A stretch of DNA of 64,000 nucleotides, taken from assembly GCF_000372725.1 (NCBI RefSeq), contig NW_005196163.1:280631-344630 (forward strand), in the 5' to 3' direction. The stretch's first letter is position 1, and every line of letters starts with the position of its first letter. A program made the position numbers and the translations under genes. This DNA comes from Emiliania huxleyi CCMP1516 (Eukaryota > Haptophyta > Isochrysidales > Noelaerhabdaceae). Positions 38,789 through 48,892 of the stretch are shown here, in pieces. The notes beneath the pieces are model-generated. The model was given only the letters and a program-made list of their open reading frames with translations. It did not search any database and was not told the origin of the DNA.

Positions 38789-39793
38789 TCACCTGCCGAG
38801 CTCCGGGACGCCCATCTGTGGTGCGCTCGCAGCCGGCGGGGCGGTGGCCTCCGCCTCGGCCTCAGGAGCAGCTCCGGCCGACGAGGGCGTGTCCGCGGGC
38901 GGCGGCGCTCCCCCCGGCGCCTCCTCCTCCACGACCTCGGCCACATTTAGCCGCAGCGCGTCAAAGTCGATCGGAGTCCAGAGCGCGTCGAGGCAGTCGC
39001 CTTGGTGCGCGGCGGCCTGCCCGTCGGTCGGGCCGTCGACCGGCCAGCCCCCCGCGGTGTCACCGCCGCCTTCGGCGGCGTAGTCGCTCAGAGAGATTGC
39101 GAGCGCAGCCTCAAGCTGCTCGGCCTGCGGGGCGGCCCGTGAGGCTCCTGTTGCTAGCGCGCGTGGGGACGGCAGGGTGGGGGGGTGGTGCGCCTCGGTC
39201 CAGCAAGCGCCCGCAGCGTCGAGGGCGTCGGCGAGGAACGGCCGTGCCGGCGTCGGCCCCGCCTCGATCAGCCCAGCGAGCCGGCCCGGCGTCGCCGAGG
39301 GTGAGAGCGCCAATGACGTGCGCGACGGCGTGCGGCTGCCGATGAGAGGGCGGCAATCGCGCCCCGCGGCGAGCGCCGCCGCGACGCTCTCCTCGGGCAC
39401 GATGCCCGAGCGGTCGAAGGTCGGCAGCGCCGGCTCCTCCTCGCAGGCCGGCGGGTAGTGCTCGACCGGAGGCAGGTCGGACGGCAGGTCGGCCGGAGCA
39501 GTGGAGGCGCCCGCGCACGAGGTCTGGAGCGAGGCGGGCTTTTGGGCGAGCTTGGCGGGCGCGTCGGAGGACGCGCCCGCCTTGTCGCGGTTGCTGATGT
39601 CGCCGAGGGCCCGCCGCGGCTTCAGCCCCGCCTGCTTGCCAGCCGCAGCGCCCCCGCCGCGGGCGGCGAGACCGCCGCCGCCGCCGCCCGCGCCAGACAG
39701 GCCCTTGGCCTTCCCACCGAGGCCGCGCGCCGCTGCCGGGGGCCTCTTGCCCGCGACGGACGCGTTCTCGTCGGCGATCTGCTGGCCGATCAT
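38789..39793 (-). CDS. Securin/Patronus-like cell-cycle protein (tentative)
   Basis: 334 residues from the ATG at 39793 (the frame opens upstream without another ATG). The protein is mostly disordered, but its first 85 residues carry the two marks of plant Patronus/securin proteins: MIGQQIADENASVAGKRP with a DEN box, and PRRALGDISNRDKAG, an RxxLxDI-N destruction box, separated by a Gly/Ala/Lys linker. Later there are Ser/Thr-Pro sites and an acidic C terminus. Known: securins bind separase until the anaphase-promoting complex destroys them through such boxes. RxALxDIxN also occurs in B-type cyclins, but no cyclin fold follows here. Inferred role: APC/C substrate guarding sister-chromatid cohesion. 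Confidence 0.45.
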   Translation of the reverse strand: MIGQQIADENASVAGKRPPAAARGLGGKAKGLSGAGGGGGGLAARGGGAAAGKQAGLKPRRALGDISNRDKAGASSDAPAKLAQKPASLQTSCAGASTAPADLPSDLPPVEHYPPACEEEPALPTFDRSGIVPEESVAAALAAGRDCRPLIGSRTPSRTSLALSPSATPGRLAGLIEAGPTPARPFLADALDAAGACWTEAHHPPTLPSPRALATGASRAAPQAEQLEAALAISLSDYAAEGGGDTAGGWPVDGPTDGQAAAHQGDCLDALWTPIDFDALRLNVAEVVEEEAPGGAPPPADTPSSAGAAPEAEAEATAPPAASAPQMGVPELGR

Positions 39794-40084
39794 GCTCAAA
39801 GCGAAGCGCGCCACTCAAAAGCTGTGCCAACAGGTTTTCTTTTGGAGGAGGTGGAGGAGGCCGGCGGAGGGGGGGAAGGGCGGCGGCAGCGGGCGGCAGT
39901 CCCGCGAGGCACGCCGGCGGAAGGGTTCGTCTTCGCGGGGCGGGGTGCGCACTGCGCGCCGCGAGGATGAGGAGCCTGAGCCAGGGGAGGGTTGGGAAGG
40001 GGGGGCGAGGCCGGAGGAGTATGACGGCCTCTTCGACGGCCCATAAGGGGCCGTTGTCTGCTGTGCCTTTTGTGGTGCTAGTTC

Positions 40085-40130
40085 GTGCCAGTCTGCTGTG
40101 AGAGGGGCTTGTCTTCGTAGAATTCTTTTG
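40085..40130 (+). promoter_or_regulatory. Orphan copy of the shared upstream motif
   Basis: CGTGCCAGTCTGCTGTGAGA, GGGGCTTGTCTTCGT and AGAATTCTTTT match the copy upstream of the glycosyltransferase-like gene (33722-33770, other strand). No gene start was recognised downstream, so it is either relic or belongs to an unrecognised or non-coding transcript. Confidence 0.4.
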
Positions 40131-40502
40131 AGAGCGCCTTCGAACTTCGTTGTTAATAATACAAGCCCAATGGTCCATTTCGAGCGGTCCCCTGTCGCAG
40201 TCGCACACACGCACACGCCGCACCGCACCGCGCGCCCGCCCGCTGCCCCGCCCAGGCGGGAAAGAGATGAGGAGATGGGACAGCAAAGGAGGAGGCACAA
40301 ACACGATGGGAGGTTTCAGTTGTGCGCCACGCTGCCCGGCGTCTCTCACTTTCCGGGACAGCCCCGCCCTTTTGAGGCAGGAAAGTGACGGCTACCCCGT
40401 ACGCCCTGCAGCCTGCTACCCCGACGCCGACCGCCCATCCCCCCCTCGTCGTTCCCCCCTCGAATTCTCCGGACCCCGACAAGCCGCCCGACGTTGGGCC
40501 TC

Positions 40503-40611
40503 TGCCCCGCACGCCCCCGCCCCTCGCTCACACCCCGGCCCGACACGCACTCTGCCCCGCACGCCCCCGCCCCTTCTGCCCCTCGCTCACACCCCGGCCC
40601 GACACGCACAT
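40503..40611 (+). repeat. Two-copy tandem repeat of about 55 bp
   Basis: GCCCCGCACGCCCCCGCCCC, then CTCGCTCACACCCCGGCCCG and ACACGCAC, occur twice in tandem with a short insertion in the second copy. Confidence 0.75.
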
Positions 40612-40854
40612 ACAAGACAAACCCGGCGTCCTGCTCTCAAAAGAAAAGAAAAAATGGGAAGGAGGAGACCAGCGGGGGGGACTCCCCGCCTATGCAACAC
40701 CCCAGAGAGGGGCTGCCATCGCCGAAGCTGTGCCTAAGCATAACTCCCAAACCCGCAGCGGCCCGGTGGGCCTTGGGGGCAGCCTGCCGGACCGCTGTTG
40801 CACGGGGCTACAGTTTCTTTTGAGCTCTCGTCTGCAGCCCGCCGAGACGTCGCG

Positions 40855-41220
40855 GTGCAGGATCATGGGCGAGAGCGTGTGCAAGTAGTGCAGCGCTCTC
40901 GCGGCGTCGCGCGGCACGCGGAGCCGTGCGGCAGAGGAGAGCGGCGGAGGCGGCGTCTCGAAGCCGAGCATGCGGAGCCGCTGCAGCGCGGCTGGCGTGC
41001 GGTAGAGGCGGTCCTCGAAGGCTGCCGCCGCGGCAGAGAGGGGGTAGACGAGGCACGCTCTCGCCGGTGCCAAGCAGACGCCGAGGAGAGGCAGCAGGGA
41101 CGGGTGGCACGCCGCGCTGAGCGTGCGCGCACCTCGGTCCTCGCTCTGCAGCTCGGCGCGAGGCCTTGGGCGCCGACACCGACCAGCGCCGTCTTGACAG
41201 CGAACCCGCAAGCCTGGAGG
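40855..41220 (-). pseudogene. Protein-kinase (TKL-like) domain fragment
   Basis: On the minus strand a piece of kinase domain is visible: a beta-3 strand GFAVKTALVGVGAQGL with the catalytic Lys, then RTLSAACHPSLLPLLGVCLA and AARALHYLHTLSPMILHRDV with the HRD motif. The two parts are in different frames, with a GC dinucleotide duplication near 41130 as the likely cause. The Gly-rich loop, the DFG segment and the rest of the C-lobe are absent: after HRDV the frame runs into unrelated sequence. It is a truncated, decayed copy of a receptor-like or cytoplasmic Ser/Thr or Tyr kinase gene. Confidence 0.65.
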
Positions 41221-41336
41221 GCTGCTTTAGGTCACACGGTCCACACTCGCCCGCCCTCCCGACCCCTCCACACCGTCCTACAGCGGCACCCCTACCCCTC
41301 CCGCCGTTTAGCGTTTTAGGGCCTACCCACCCGCAC

Positions 41337-41935
41337 TCAAAAGGCTGTGTTCACGGCTCGGTTTGAGAATGTGCAATGCAGAAAGAAAGAAAGAAAACAG
41401 ATCCTTCCACAAGGCAAGTCACTTCGCCGCGGATTGCAGACCGTACGACGATCTCCTGCAGCTGCCTCGACGCATCTGTTGGAAATCCAGCTGACAAGGC
41501 TAGCCCGCACGTGAGAACCAGCAAGCAATGACAGTGTTGCGACTCCATGCGATCCACCCGCAATGCGATGCTGCGGATCCCAGCTGCGCTTGCCCGCTCC
41601 GCTGTAGCCCCAGAACGGCGCTCGCAAAACACGGGTTGAATTATGTCTGTAAAATGAGTCGAGCGCGCACCAGCTCGACTCTTCGGCTACTGCCGGAAGA
41701 GTAGAGCTCGGAGCCGGAAGTTTTTTACTTTTGGCGGATTTTTCTCGTGGCGTGAAGTGCCTAGGCGTGAAACAGAATTTTACAACGAAACACCCTCGCT
41801 CGCACGACAATGTGTGTACCACACTTCTGGTTGGCTTCTAAATATCTCTCTCTCTCGCACGACACTGGGCACGGGACTGTGAAACAGAAACAAACACACT
41901 TGGTTGTTAATTAATAATAAACGGATGCTCCCTTT
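41337..41935. other. Intergenic stretch with motif copies on the minus strand
   Basis: At 41773-41815 the minus strand reads ATTGTCGTGCGAGCGAGGG, TTTCGTTGT and AAAATTCTG, and at 41855-41880 CAGTCCCGTGCCCAGTGTCG, TGCGAGAGAG: two further copies of the shared upstream motif. A minus-strand open frame begins just downstream (from about 41822) but its product shows no family resemblance. Confidence 0.4.
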
Positions 41936-41950
41936 TGTCGCACGCAGTTG

Positions 41951-41984
<34 letters not shown>

Positions 41985-42167
41985 GAAGACCCCATGAAGT
42001 ACAGCGATCGCCACCCCGCTGCCTCTCCGCAAGGCCCCCCGACCGCGTCGAACTCATCGGCGCGGGCTCTCTCGGCTACGGGACCGGCCCCAGCTTCGGC
42101 TGAGGGCTAACAAGCTGCCGAGCCCAAATCACTGTGACATTCGTGATTTCTTGTTGGTCTTCAAAAA

Positions 42168-42377
<210 letters not shown>

Positions 42378-42405
42378 ATCGCACCGCGCGCGCGCACGCC
42401 CACCA

Positions 42406-42613
42406 TTGGCCTTTATACGTTTTTCTCGCCCAGTACTCTCTATATTCTTTTTCCGTAATCTTGTCCCAAACAGGGTCTATATTCTCGAATATGCCAAGAA
42501 TACAGCCCAAATCGGGCCTATATTCTCAAATATTCTTTATATTCCCGCTGAAAATCGCTGAAAATCGCTTCGAAAAAGAATATAGAATCGGAAGAATAAC
42601 GTATAAAGGCCAA
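42406..42613. mobile_element. hAT-type MITE, 208 bp
   Basis: TTGGCCTTTATACGTT (42406-42421) is perfectly inverted at 42598-42613, with the exact 8-bp duplication GCCCACCA on each side (42398-42405, 42614-42621). The interior is AT-rich with TATATTC/GAATAT strings and no ORF. It abuts the (CA)n run. Confidence 0.92.
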
Positions 42614-43013
42614 GCCCACCACCCCGCCTACCTATGGGAAAGAGATGAGAGAGAGATGAGGAGTCAGGAGATGGATGGAACCCGAAGGAGAAGCAAACCC
42701 GAAAGAAAAGAAAAAGGCTATCTGCCTCGTGACGCCACATATGCCTGCCACGAGTTCGGAAAGGGGGTCCGTGAGATCCTCCGGAAGGCGGCGGACGTGC
42801 TACAGAACAAGCTGACGCGGGCCCAGTACCTCGATGAGGTGACTTGGGACCACCAAGAGCTGGCTGGGGCTGCAGAAGCAGCACCAGGGAGCCGCCTAAG
42901 CGACTCCTGCGAGGGTGGCGAGGCACTTAGCTCCGTGCACCCGCCCACCCCCGCCACAGGCAAGCTCATTCACGACCTGCTCTGCGATGGCCGTGTGAAG
43001 AACGACTGAGATG

Positions 43014-43053
43014 CGCCCAGTGTTGTGTCAGCGAGTTGCGTTGTAAAATTCTT
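43014..43053 (+). promoter_or_regulatory. Shared upstream motif ahead of the SPB4-like gene
   Basis: GCCCAGTGTTGTGTCAGCGA, GTTGCGTTGT and AAAATTCTT end only about 25 bases before the ATG at 43078. This is the closest spacing among the copies and suggests the motif spans or immediately precedes the transcription start. Confidence 0.55.
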
Positions 43054-43077
43054 CCCCTCGTGACGTCCCGCTGCCAT

Positions 43078-45506
43078 ATGCCTGCCACGAGTTCCACGCA
43101 ACCGGCTCGCAAGAAGCTCAAAAAGGGAAAGCCAAAGATTGCCGCGAGCGCCAGCGGTGCCAGCAGCGGCGCGCCATCCTCGGCGGCGGCGGCTCAGCGG
43201 GCGGCGGCTCCGCCGTTCGCAAGCCTCGAGCCGGCGCTGAGTGCGTCGACGCTCGAGGCGGTGGCGTCGCTCGGCTTTGAGCGCGCCACGCCGGTCCAGG
43301 CCGCCGCCATCCCGCGGCTGCTCCGCCACCAGGACGTCGCCGTGCAGGCGTGCACCGGCTCTGGCAAGACGCTCGCCTTTCTGCTCCCGCTGTACGAGCT
43401 CCTCGCGCGGCGCGAGACGCCGCTCACGCCCAAGCAGGTTGGCGCGCTCGTGATCGAGCCGACGCGGGAGCTCGCCGCGCAGGTCCACGCCGTCGCGCTC
43501 CGCTTCGCCGAGCGGCGCGCCGCGAGTGCCGCCGCCGTCGGCGCAGCCGCCATCGCCGCAATCTTGCCGCCAGTTCTCGTGGTGGGCGGGACCGACCTCG
43601 CCGAGTCCATCGCCTCGCTGGGCGCGGCGGGCGCGCACGTGCTCATCGGCACGCCCGGCCGCCTCGAGGACGTGCTCGGCCGGACGGAGCGCAGCCTCTC
43701 TCTGCGCGAGCTCGAGCTGCTCGTGCTTGACGAGGCGTGACCTAGCCGTGACCTGGCCGAGACCTAGCCAAGACCTAGCCGAGACCTGGCCGAGACCTAG
43801 CCGTGACCTAGCCGAGATCGCCCCTCCCTCGCCACCCCCTCGCGTGAGCAGGCGGACCGGCTCCTCGACATGGGCTTCGAGGCCAAGCTGAACGCAATCC
43901 TCTCCCGGCTGCCAAAGCAGCGCCGCACGGGCCTCTTCTCCGCCACGCAGACCGACGAGCTGCTCCAGCTCGCGCGCGCCGGCCTCCGCAACCCCGTCAA
44001 GGTCACCGTCAAGGTGGAGGCGGCGGCGGTTCCCACCGCCGCCGCCGCCGCCGCCGCGGCCTCCTCCGCTGCCTCGACCTCTGCCTCCGCTGCCGCCACC
44101 TCCGCCGCCGCGCGCTCCTCCTCCGCGCCGCCGCCCGAGTTCACCCTGACGCCGTCCTCGCTTCGCTCGTACGTCCTGGTGGTCGGCGAGGCGGAGCGGC
44201 TGCCGCAGCTCGTCGCCTTTCTGCAGGGTCGGCTCCGCGAGGGCGACAAGGCGAGCCCCCCCCCCCCCCCCCCACCCCCCCACCCCCTCACATCCCTTCC
44301 CTCCCGACGCGTCAACGACATCGCGACACGTCCGCGACACGTCGGTGACACGTCCGCGACACGTCGGTGACACGTCCGCGACACCTCCGCGGCACACATC
44401 GTCCGCGCCACTTTTGGCGCAGGTGATGGTCTACTTCCTCACCTGCGCGTGCGTCGCCTTTTACTCTGCGACGCTGCCGCAGCTGCCGGCGCTGCGCGGC
44501 GCCTCCTTTGCGGCGCTGCACGGCAAAATGTCGCCCAAGCCGCGGCGGCGCGCCTTTGACACCTTTGCGCAGCAGCAGCAGGGCGCGGTGCTGCTCTGCA
44601 CTGACGTCGCGGCTCGAGGGCTCGACTTGCCGGACGTGGACTGGGTGGTGCAGTTCGACGCGCCGCAGGAGCCGAGCGCCGCTTGCGCGGGTAGTCCCGC
44701 CCTCGGACACGGCCGTGTCACGTCCTTGCACTGGCCCTCAGGACCCGAACGCCTATGTGCATCGCGTCGGCCGCACCGCCCGGATGGGCCGCTCGGGCGC
44801 GGCGCTGCTGCTGCTGCGGCCCGAGGAGGAGGCGTACGTCCACTTCCTCGCGGTGCGCAAGGCGCCGGTCGAGCCGCGCGAGCCCGAGCCCTCCGCGCCG
44901 CCCGTGGCGGAGGCGCTCACGCGGCTGGCCGTGGCGGACCGCGCCGTGATGGAGCGCGGCGCCGCGGCGTACGTCTCCTTCCTCAAGGCGTACCAGGAGC
45001 ACGTCTGCCGGTACGTCTTTGTGTTCGACAAGCTCGACCTCGGCGCGCTCGCCTCCGCGATGGGCTTGCTGCGCCTGCCGCGCGTGCGCGAGCTCGGCAA
45101 GAAGCGCAAGCGCGGCAAGGGCTCGTGGGTCGAGTTCACGCCGGCCGCGCAGGTCGATCTCGAGGCGGTGCGCTACAAGGACAAGCAGCGCGAGCGCCTC
45201 CGCCAGCAGGCAAAGGCGGCGCGCGCGGCGGAGGAGGCGGCCGGCGGCGGCGCGCAGGAGTCCGCCCGCGGCAAGGGGGGCGGCAAGGGGGGCGGCAAGG
45301 GGGGCATGGCGGCGCGGCCGGAGAGGAAGTCGCCAAAGGAGGCGGCGGCCGAGGCGGCGGCCGCGGCGGCCGCTGCGCGCGCCGAGGAGCTGGCGGACGA
45401 GGACGACTTTGCGCGGGAGGCCCGGCTGATGAAGCAGCTCCGGCGAGGTAAGATCACGCAGGCCCAGTTCAACGCCGCGATGGGGGAATCGGACGACGGG
45501 CCGTGA
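43078..45506 (+). CDS. SPB4: DEAD-box RNA helicase of the DDX55/SPB4 type
   Basis: Exons 43078-43734, 43852-44250, 44423-44668 and 44742-45506 (688 residues). Helicase motifs in order: Q motif [19 protein letters not shown], Ia PTRELAAQ, Ib TPGRLED, II LDEAD (the intron falls inside the DEAD codons), III FSATQ, then domain 2: [47 protein letters not shown] and [10 protein letters not shown]. The extension [40 protein letters not shown] and [19 protein letters not shown] is specific to the DDX55/Spb4 subfamily. Known role: 60S ribosomal subunit assembly in the nucleolus. Introns 1 and 2 have GC donors; intron 3 best fits a GA donor (CAG|GAG...CAG|GAC) or a GC donor at 44681 that would add EPSA. 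Confidence 0.95.
43735..43851 (+). repeat. Minisatellite inside an SPB4 intron
   Basis: The first intron is mostly tandem units of about 12 bp of the type GACCTAGCCGA / GACCTGGCCGA. The second intron (44251-44422) likewise holds a C/A run followed by GACACGTCCGC / GACACGTCGGT repeats. Both introns therefore look repeat-born or repeat-expanded. Confidence 0.8.
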
Positions 45507-45876
45507 CTCTGGAGACCGCAAGTGGGGTGTGAGCGGCGGCGCGACGTCGGTGTGTCTGAGTTACTACAATATAGCATGCACTCAGCCTCTGCGCTCTCTG
45601 GGCGCGTCGGGGCGCGTGGGATTCGCCCGGCCGAGTTCGTTTTACATTCTTCCTTGTGGCCGACACGGCACTCGCTCGAGTACGGCTTTAGAGGCGTCAC
45701 ACAGATAGACGAGAGTCATCTCACAGTAGAGGTGTCCGTTTTTATTTATTTACCCGTGCTAATGCGTAATGGGACCGTGGTCGCGCGCTGGCGCTGTCCA
45801 CGGTCCACCGGGCTCCGGGGGTGCGCGCGGGGTGCCCACCCAGTTCAATCTCTTGCCACTTGGTGGTGCGGGATTC
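45507..45876. other. Convergent intergenic region with a dispersed repeat
   Basis: CTCACAGTAGAGGTGTCCGT followed by TTTTATTTATTTA (45720-45755) recurs in reverse at about 56617-56656. No gene seen. Confidence 0.5.
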
Positions 45877-46237
45877 TTAGCCCGTGACCATTTGGTCAGG
45901 CGAGGAGCACGTCGTGCAGCAGTACTGGCCGTACCAGCCAGAGTAGCTACCGTCGCACGGGTTGTCAAGAATCATCTCAGAGCAGCTCTGGCCCTGGTAC
46001 TTGTTTGTCTCGGTGTAAATGTCGCCGCAGCACGTCGGGCAGTCTGCCATGCCAACCTAATTCGGCGCGGGGGTAGGGTGGGGGCGTCTCCTCGAGTCCA
46101 TGCGGCAAGCGCAAGAGATGGGGATTGCTTGGGCGGGTGTGCGTTTCTCGCACCTCGCAGGGCTCGCAGGCAGGTGTCGAGCTGAAGCCGGCGGCGCCTT
46201 GGAGCGAGAGAGCAAGGACGAACACGCGAGCGAACAT
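45877..46237 (-). CDS. Small secreted Cys-rich protein
   Basis: Two exons, 46154-46237 and 45877-46056, GT-AG intron, phase 0; 87 residues. The signal peptide MFARVFVLALSLQGAAGF is followed by a compact domain with ten Cys: STPACEPCE, ADCPTCCGDIYTETNKYQ, GQSCSEMILDNPCDG, YSGWYGQYCCTTCSS. The CPTCCGD, SCSEM and YCCTTC spacing recalls ShK-like or other small disulfide-rich extracellular domains but no firm family is claimed. Likely exported or cell-surface. Confidence 0.65.
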
Positions 46238-46448
46238 TATCTGTAGGAGGTTAGGGAACGAGTGCACTGTTGAGCGCTGTGCTCGGGCGAAGATCGCTTC
46301 AACGACTCAAATACGGACGGCGGGCGCTCCCCCCCCCCTAATGAATTCGCCGAAACTGTGGGCCGTCGGCCGTGTCGCCATGGTTGTAGGTGTTCAGGCA
46401 CCTGTCGTGCCGCCCACCTGTGCTCAAGCCGCCCCTGTCACGTCACCT

Positions 46449-46865
46449 TCAAGTGTCACGTCTCTTGCCGTCCCGGCCCCGACTTTCGAAACGTTGCACT
46501 CCGAAGTGGGCCCTGAGCTCGGCTAGCGCTCCGTGGGGCATGACGCTCGGCTGTCCGTCCTCCCTCTTCCTCGTGCGCGCCTGTTCTGGGCTGTCTCGCA
46601 GGTGTGCAGCCTCGCCGGACGAGAGCCCCTCCGCCAGCCTGCGCTCGGGTTCCCACCTGTCCGTATCCCCCAGTAGGGGGAAGCCCTTCCATTGCACGAG
46701 GTATTCCAGCTCGTTCGGCGCTCCGGACTCGCGGACGTCGACGATGCGCTCGATCTCGTACCCCTGCCGGTACTTGTCGATCTCTTCCTGGAGCGGCGCG
46801 ACATGCCGAGGCGGGTCCTCGCCGTCCCACTGGCTAACAACTTTGTGAGAGTGGCATCTAACCAA
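46449..46865 (-). CDS. Chromodomain ORF
   Basis: The minus-strand frame holds a recognisable chromodomain: YEIERIVDVRESGAPNELEY, LVQWKGFPLLGDTDRWEPER, with the aromatic cage positions (Tyr, Trp, Trp) filled. About 138 residues are open, with a hydrophilic Arg-rich tail. No partner domain is visible. It could be a small chromatin reader, a detached exon of a larger gene, or the fossil tail of a chromodomain-bearing mobile element. It differs in sequence from the chromodomain of the hAT transposase in this window. Confidence 0.4.
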   Translation of the reverse strand: MVRCHSHKVVSQWDGEDPPRHVAPLQEEIDKYRQGYEIERIVDVRESGAPNELEYLVQWKGFPLLGDTDRWEPERRLAEGLSSGEAAHLRDSPEQARTRKREDGQPSVMPHGALAELRAHFGVQRFESRGRDGKRRDT

Positions 46866-47037
46866 GTGGCCGCGCCTTCTCCCCCTCCAAAGGAGCAGCC
46901 ATCTAGATGGTGGGTCTGGGATGTAGCCGACAAACTCATTCTTCTTCTAGTAGCTGGTGTTGCGATTGCGCTAGTGTGGTTTTGCACGGCTGACACTCTG
47001 CGGGGAGAAATTCTTTCGCGCTCTTTGCAGGCTTACC

Positions 47038-48892
47038 ATGCACCCCCTCCTCTCGCTGCGCGCCTCGCTGCTGCTCGTCGGCTCGGCCGTCCCGCTCGCG
47101 CGCCCGCCGCGCGCGTCCGCCGTGCGCGCCTGCGCGCGCGCCGCCGTTGGCCGCCCAAAGGCTGTCGGCTGGGACGGCGCCCGCGGCCTCGCGAGGCGGG
47201 CGGGCGGCGCGCCGCTGCGAGAGCCGTTCACCGTGCTCGGCATCGAGACGAGCTGCGACGACACGGGCGTCGCCGTCGTGCGCAGCGACGGCGAGATCCT
47301 CGGCGAGGCGATCGCGTCCCAGGCGGAGCTGCACGAGGCGTGGGGCGGCGTCGTGCCGGGGATCGCGCGCGACGCACACCGCGACGCGCTGGGCGGGGCG
47401 GTCGAGCTGGCGCTGCGGCGCGCCGGCCTCTCCTCCGCAGCCGAGGTGGACGCCGTCGCCGTCACCGTCGGGCCCGGCCTCGAGATATGCTTGCGGGTCG
47501 GCTGCGAGGAGGCAGTGAGGCTGGCGACTGCGCACGGCAAGGCGTTCGTCGCGGTGCACCACCTCGAGGCGCACGTGCTGATGGCGCGGCTTGCGTGCCA
47601 CCCGCCGCCGCCCTTCCCCTTCCTCACGCTACTCACCTCGGGCGGCCACTGCCAGCTCCTCCTCACCCGCGGGATTGGAGACCACCAAGTAATCGGCTCG
47701 ACTCTGGACGACGCTCTCGGCGAGGCGTACGACAAGGTGGCGAGGCTGCTTGAGCTGCCCGTCGGCGGCGGAGGAGGCCCCGCCCTCGAGTCGCTCGCGC
47801 GGGAGGGCGACCCGTCGGCGACGCCGCTCCCGGTGCCGATGCGGAACAAGCCCTCCTTCGACTTTTCGTTTGCCGGGCGGACGCCCCTATAGAAGCGGAG
47901 CACGGAGTCTTCGACTCCAGCTAGCGCTCGAGAGGACACGTATTCAGCTGTATTCCGCCGTACTCCGCTGTCTTCGGCTGCATTTGCAGCCCTCCTATTC
48001 ACGCGGTGCTCTGAACACACCGCACAACACCGACTTCCCGCCCTGAGGCTGGCGTATCACTGCAGGCTCAAGACGGCGGTGCGACTCGCCGTCGAGAGGG
48101 CGAGCGAGGAGGAGCGCGCCTCGCCCGCCTTCCGCGCCGGCGTGGCGGCCTCCTTTCAAAACGCGGCGCTGCGCCACCTCGAGATGCGGCTGACGCGCGC
48201 CGTCCGCCTCCTCGCCGGACATGTCCACGACCCGCGTCCGTGACGTGTCCGAGACGCGTCCCCGCAGGTATGCCTTCCGCCTCCTCACGGAGGAGCGCGA
48301 CTCGCTCGGCTGCGCGCCAGACACGCTCGTCCTCTCGGGCGGCGTCGCGGCCAACGCTGAGCTGCGGCGGCGGTCGGGCGGGCCTAGATGCGGGACGCAG
48401 AGCCGCGCTGCTTGCGCGGGTAGTCGTACTCTGGGGTGGCACACGCCCCCGCCCCTTCGGCTCCGTCTCCTCGAGTACAGTGCTGCTCGAATGCACCGTT
48501 GCCGACGCGGCCGGCCGCTGCGTCGCACGGCCTGACGCGTGCTCTCCCCTCCGTCTCCGCCGCACAGGCTGGGCGAGCTCTGCGCGAGCACGCCCTCGCC
48601 GCGCGACGACGGCGCGCCGTGGCGCATGGTGGTGCCGCCGCCGCGCCTCTGCACCGACAACGGCGTCATGGTGGCGTGGGCGGCAGCGGAGCGGCTCAAG
48701 CTCGGCCTGACCGACGCGCCGGACGTGGAGCATGTGCGCGCGAGGTGGCCGTTGGGCCGGCCGTTGCAGGGGAGCGAGGAGGCGCCGCTCAGGGTGAGCG
48801 CCAATCGCAACCAGCCACGGCGCAGACCGGCGAGCGAGCCGGGCGCGGTCGAGCCCACCAGGCCAAAGACGAACGCCGGTTCGACGTCGTGA
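47038..48892 (+). CDS. QRI7: Organellar tRNA N6-adenosine threonylcarbamoyltransferase (Qri7/OSGEPL1/TsaD)
   Basis: Exons 47038-47876, 48066-48185, 48268-48372 and 48568-48892 (462 residues; the end of exon 2 is the least certain). The N terminus ([27 protein letters not shown]) is an organelle presequence. Family marks: [43 protein letters not shown] (metal-binding His pair), [12 protein letters not shown], then [19 protein letters not shown] (joined across a GC-AG intron), [16 protein letters not shown] and [15 protein letters not shown]. Known reaction: transfers threonylcarbamoyl to A37 of ANN-decoding tRNAs; the Qri7 type works in mitochondria or plastid without the KEOPS partners. The C-terminal 50 residues are a non-conserved hydrophilic tail. 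Confidence 0.95.

Noticed and set aside
41337-41822. 161-codon minus-strand ORF
   Set aside because: Starts next to promoter-motif copies but has no domain, no signal peptide and a base pattern like intergenic DNA.
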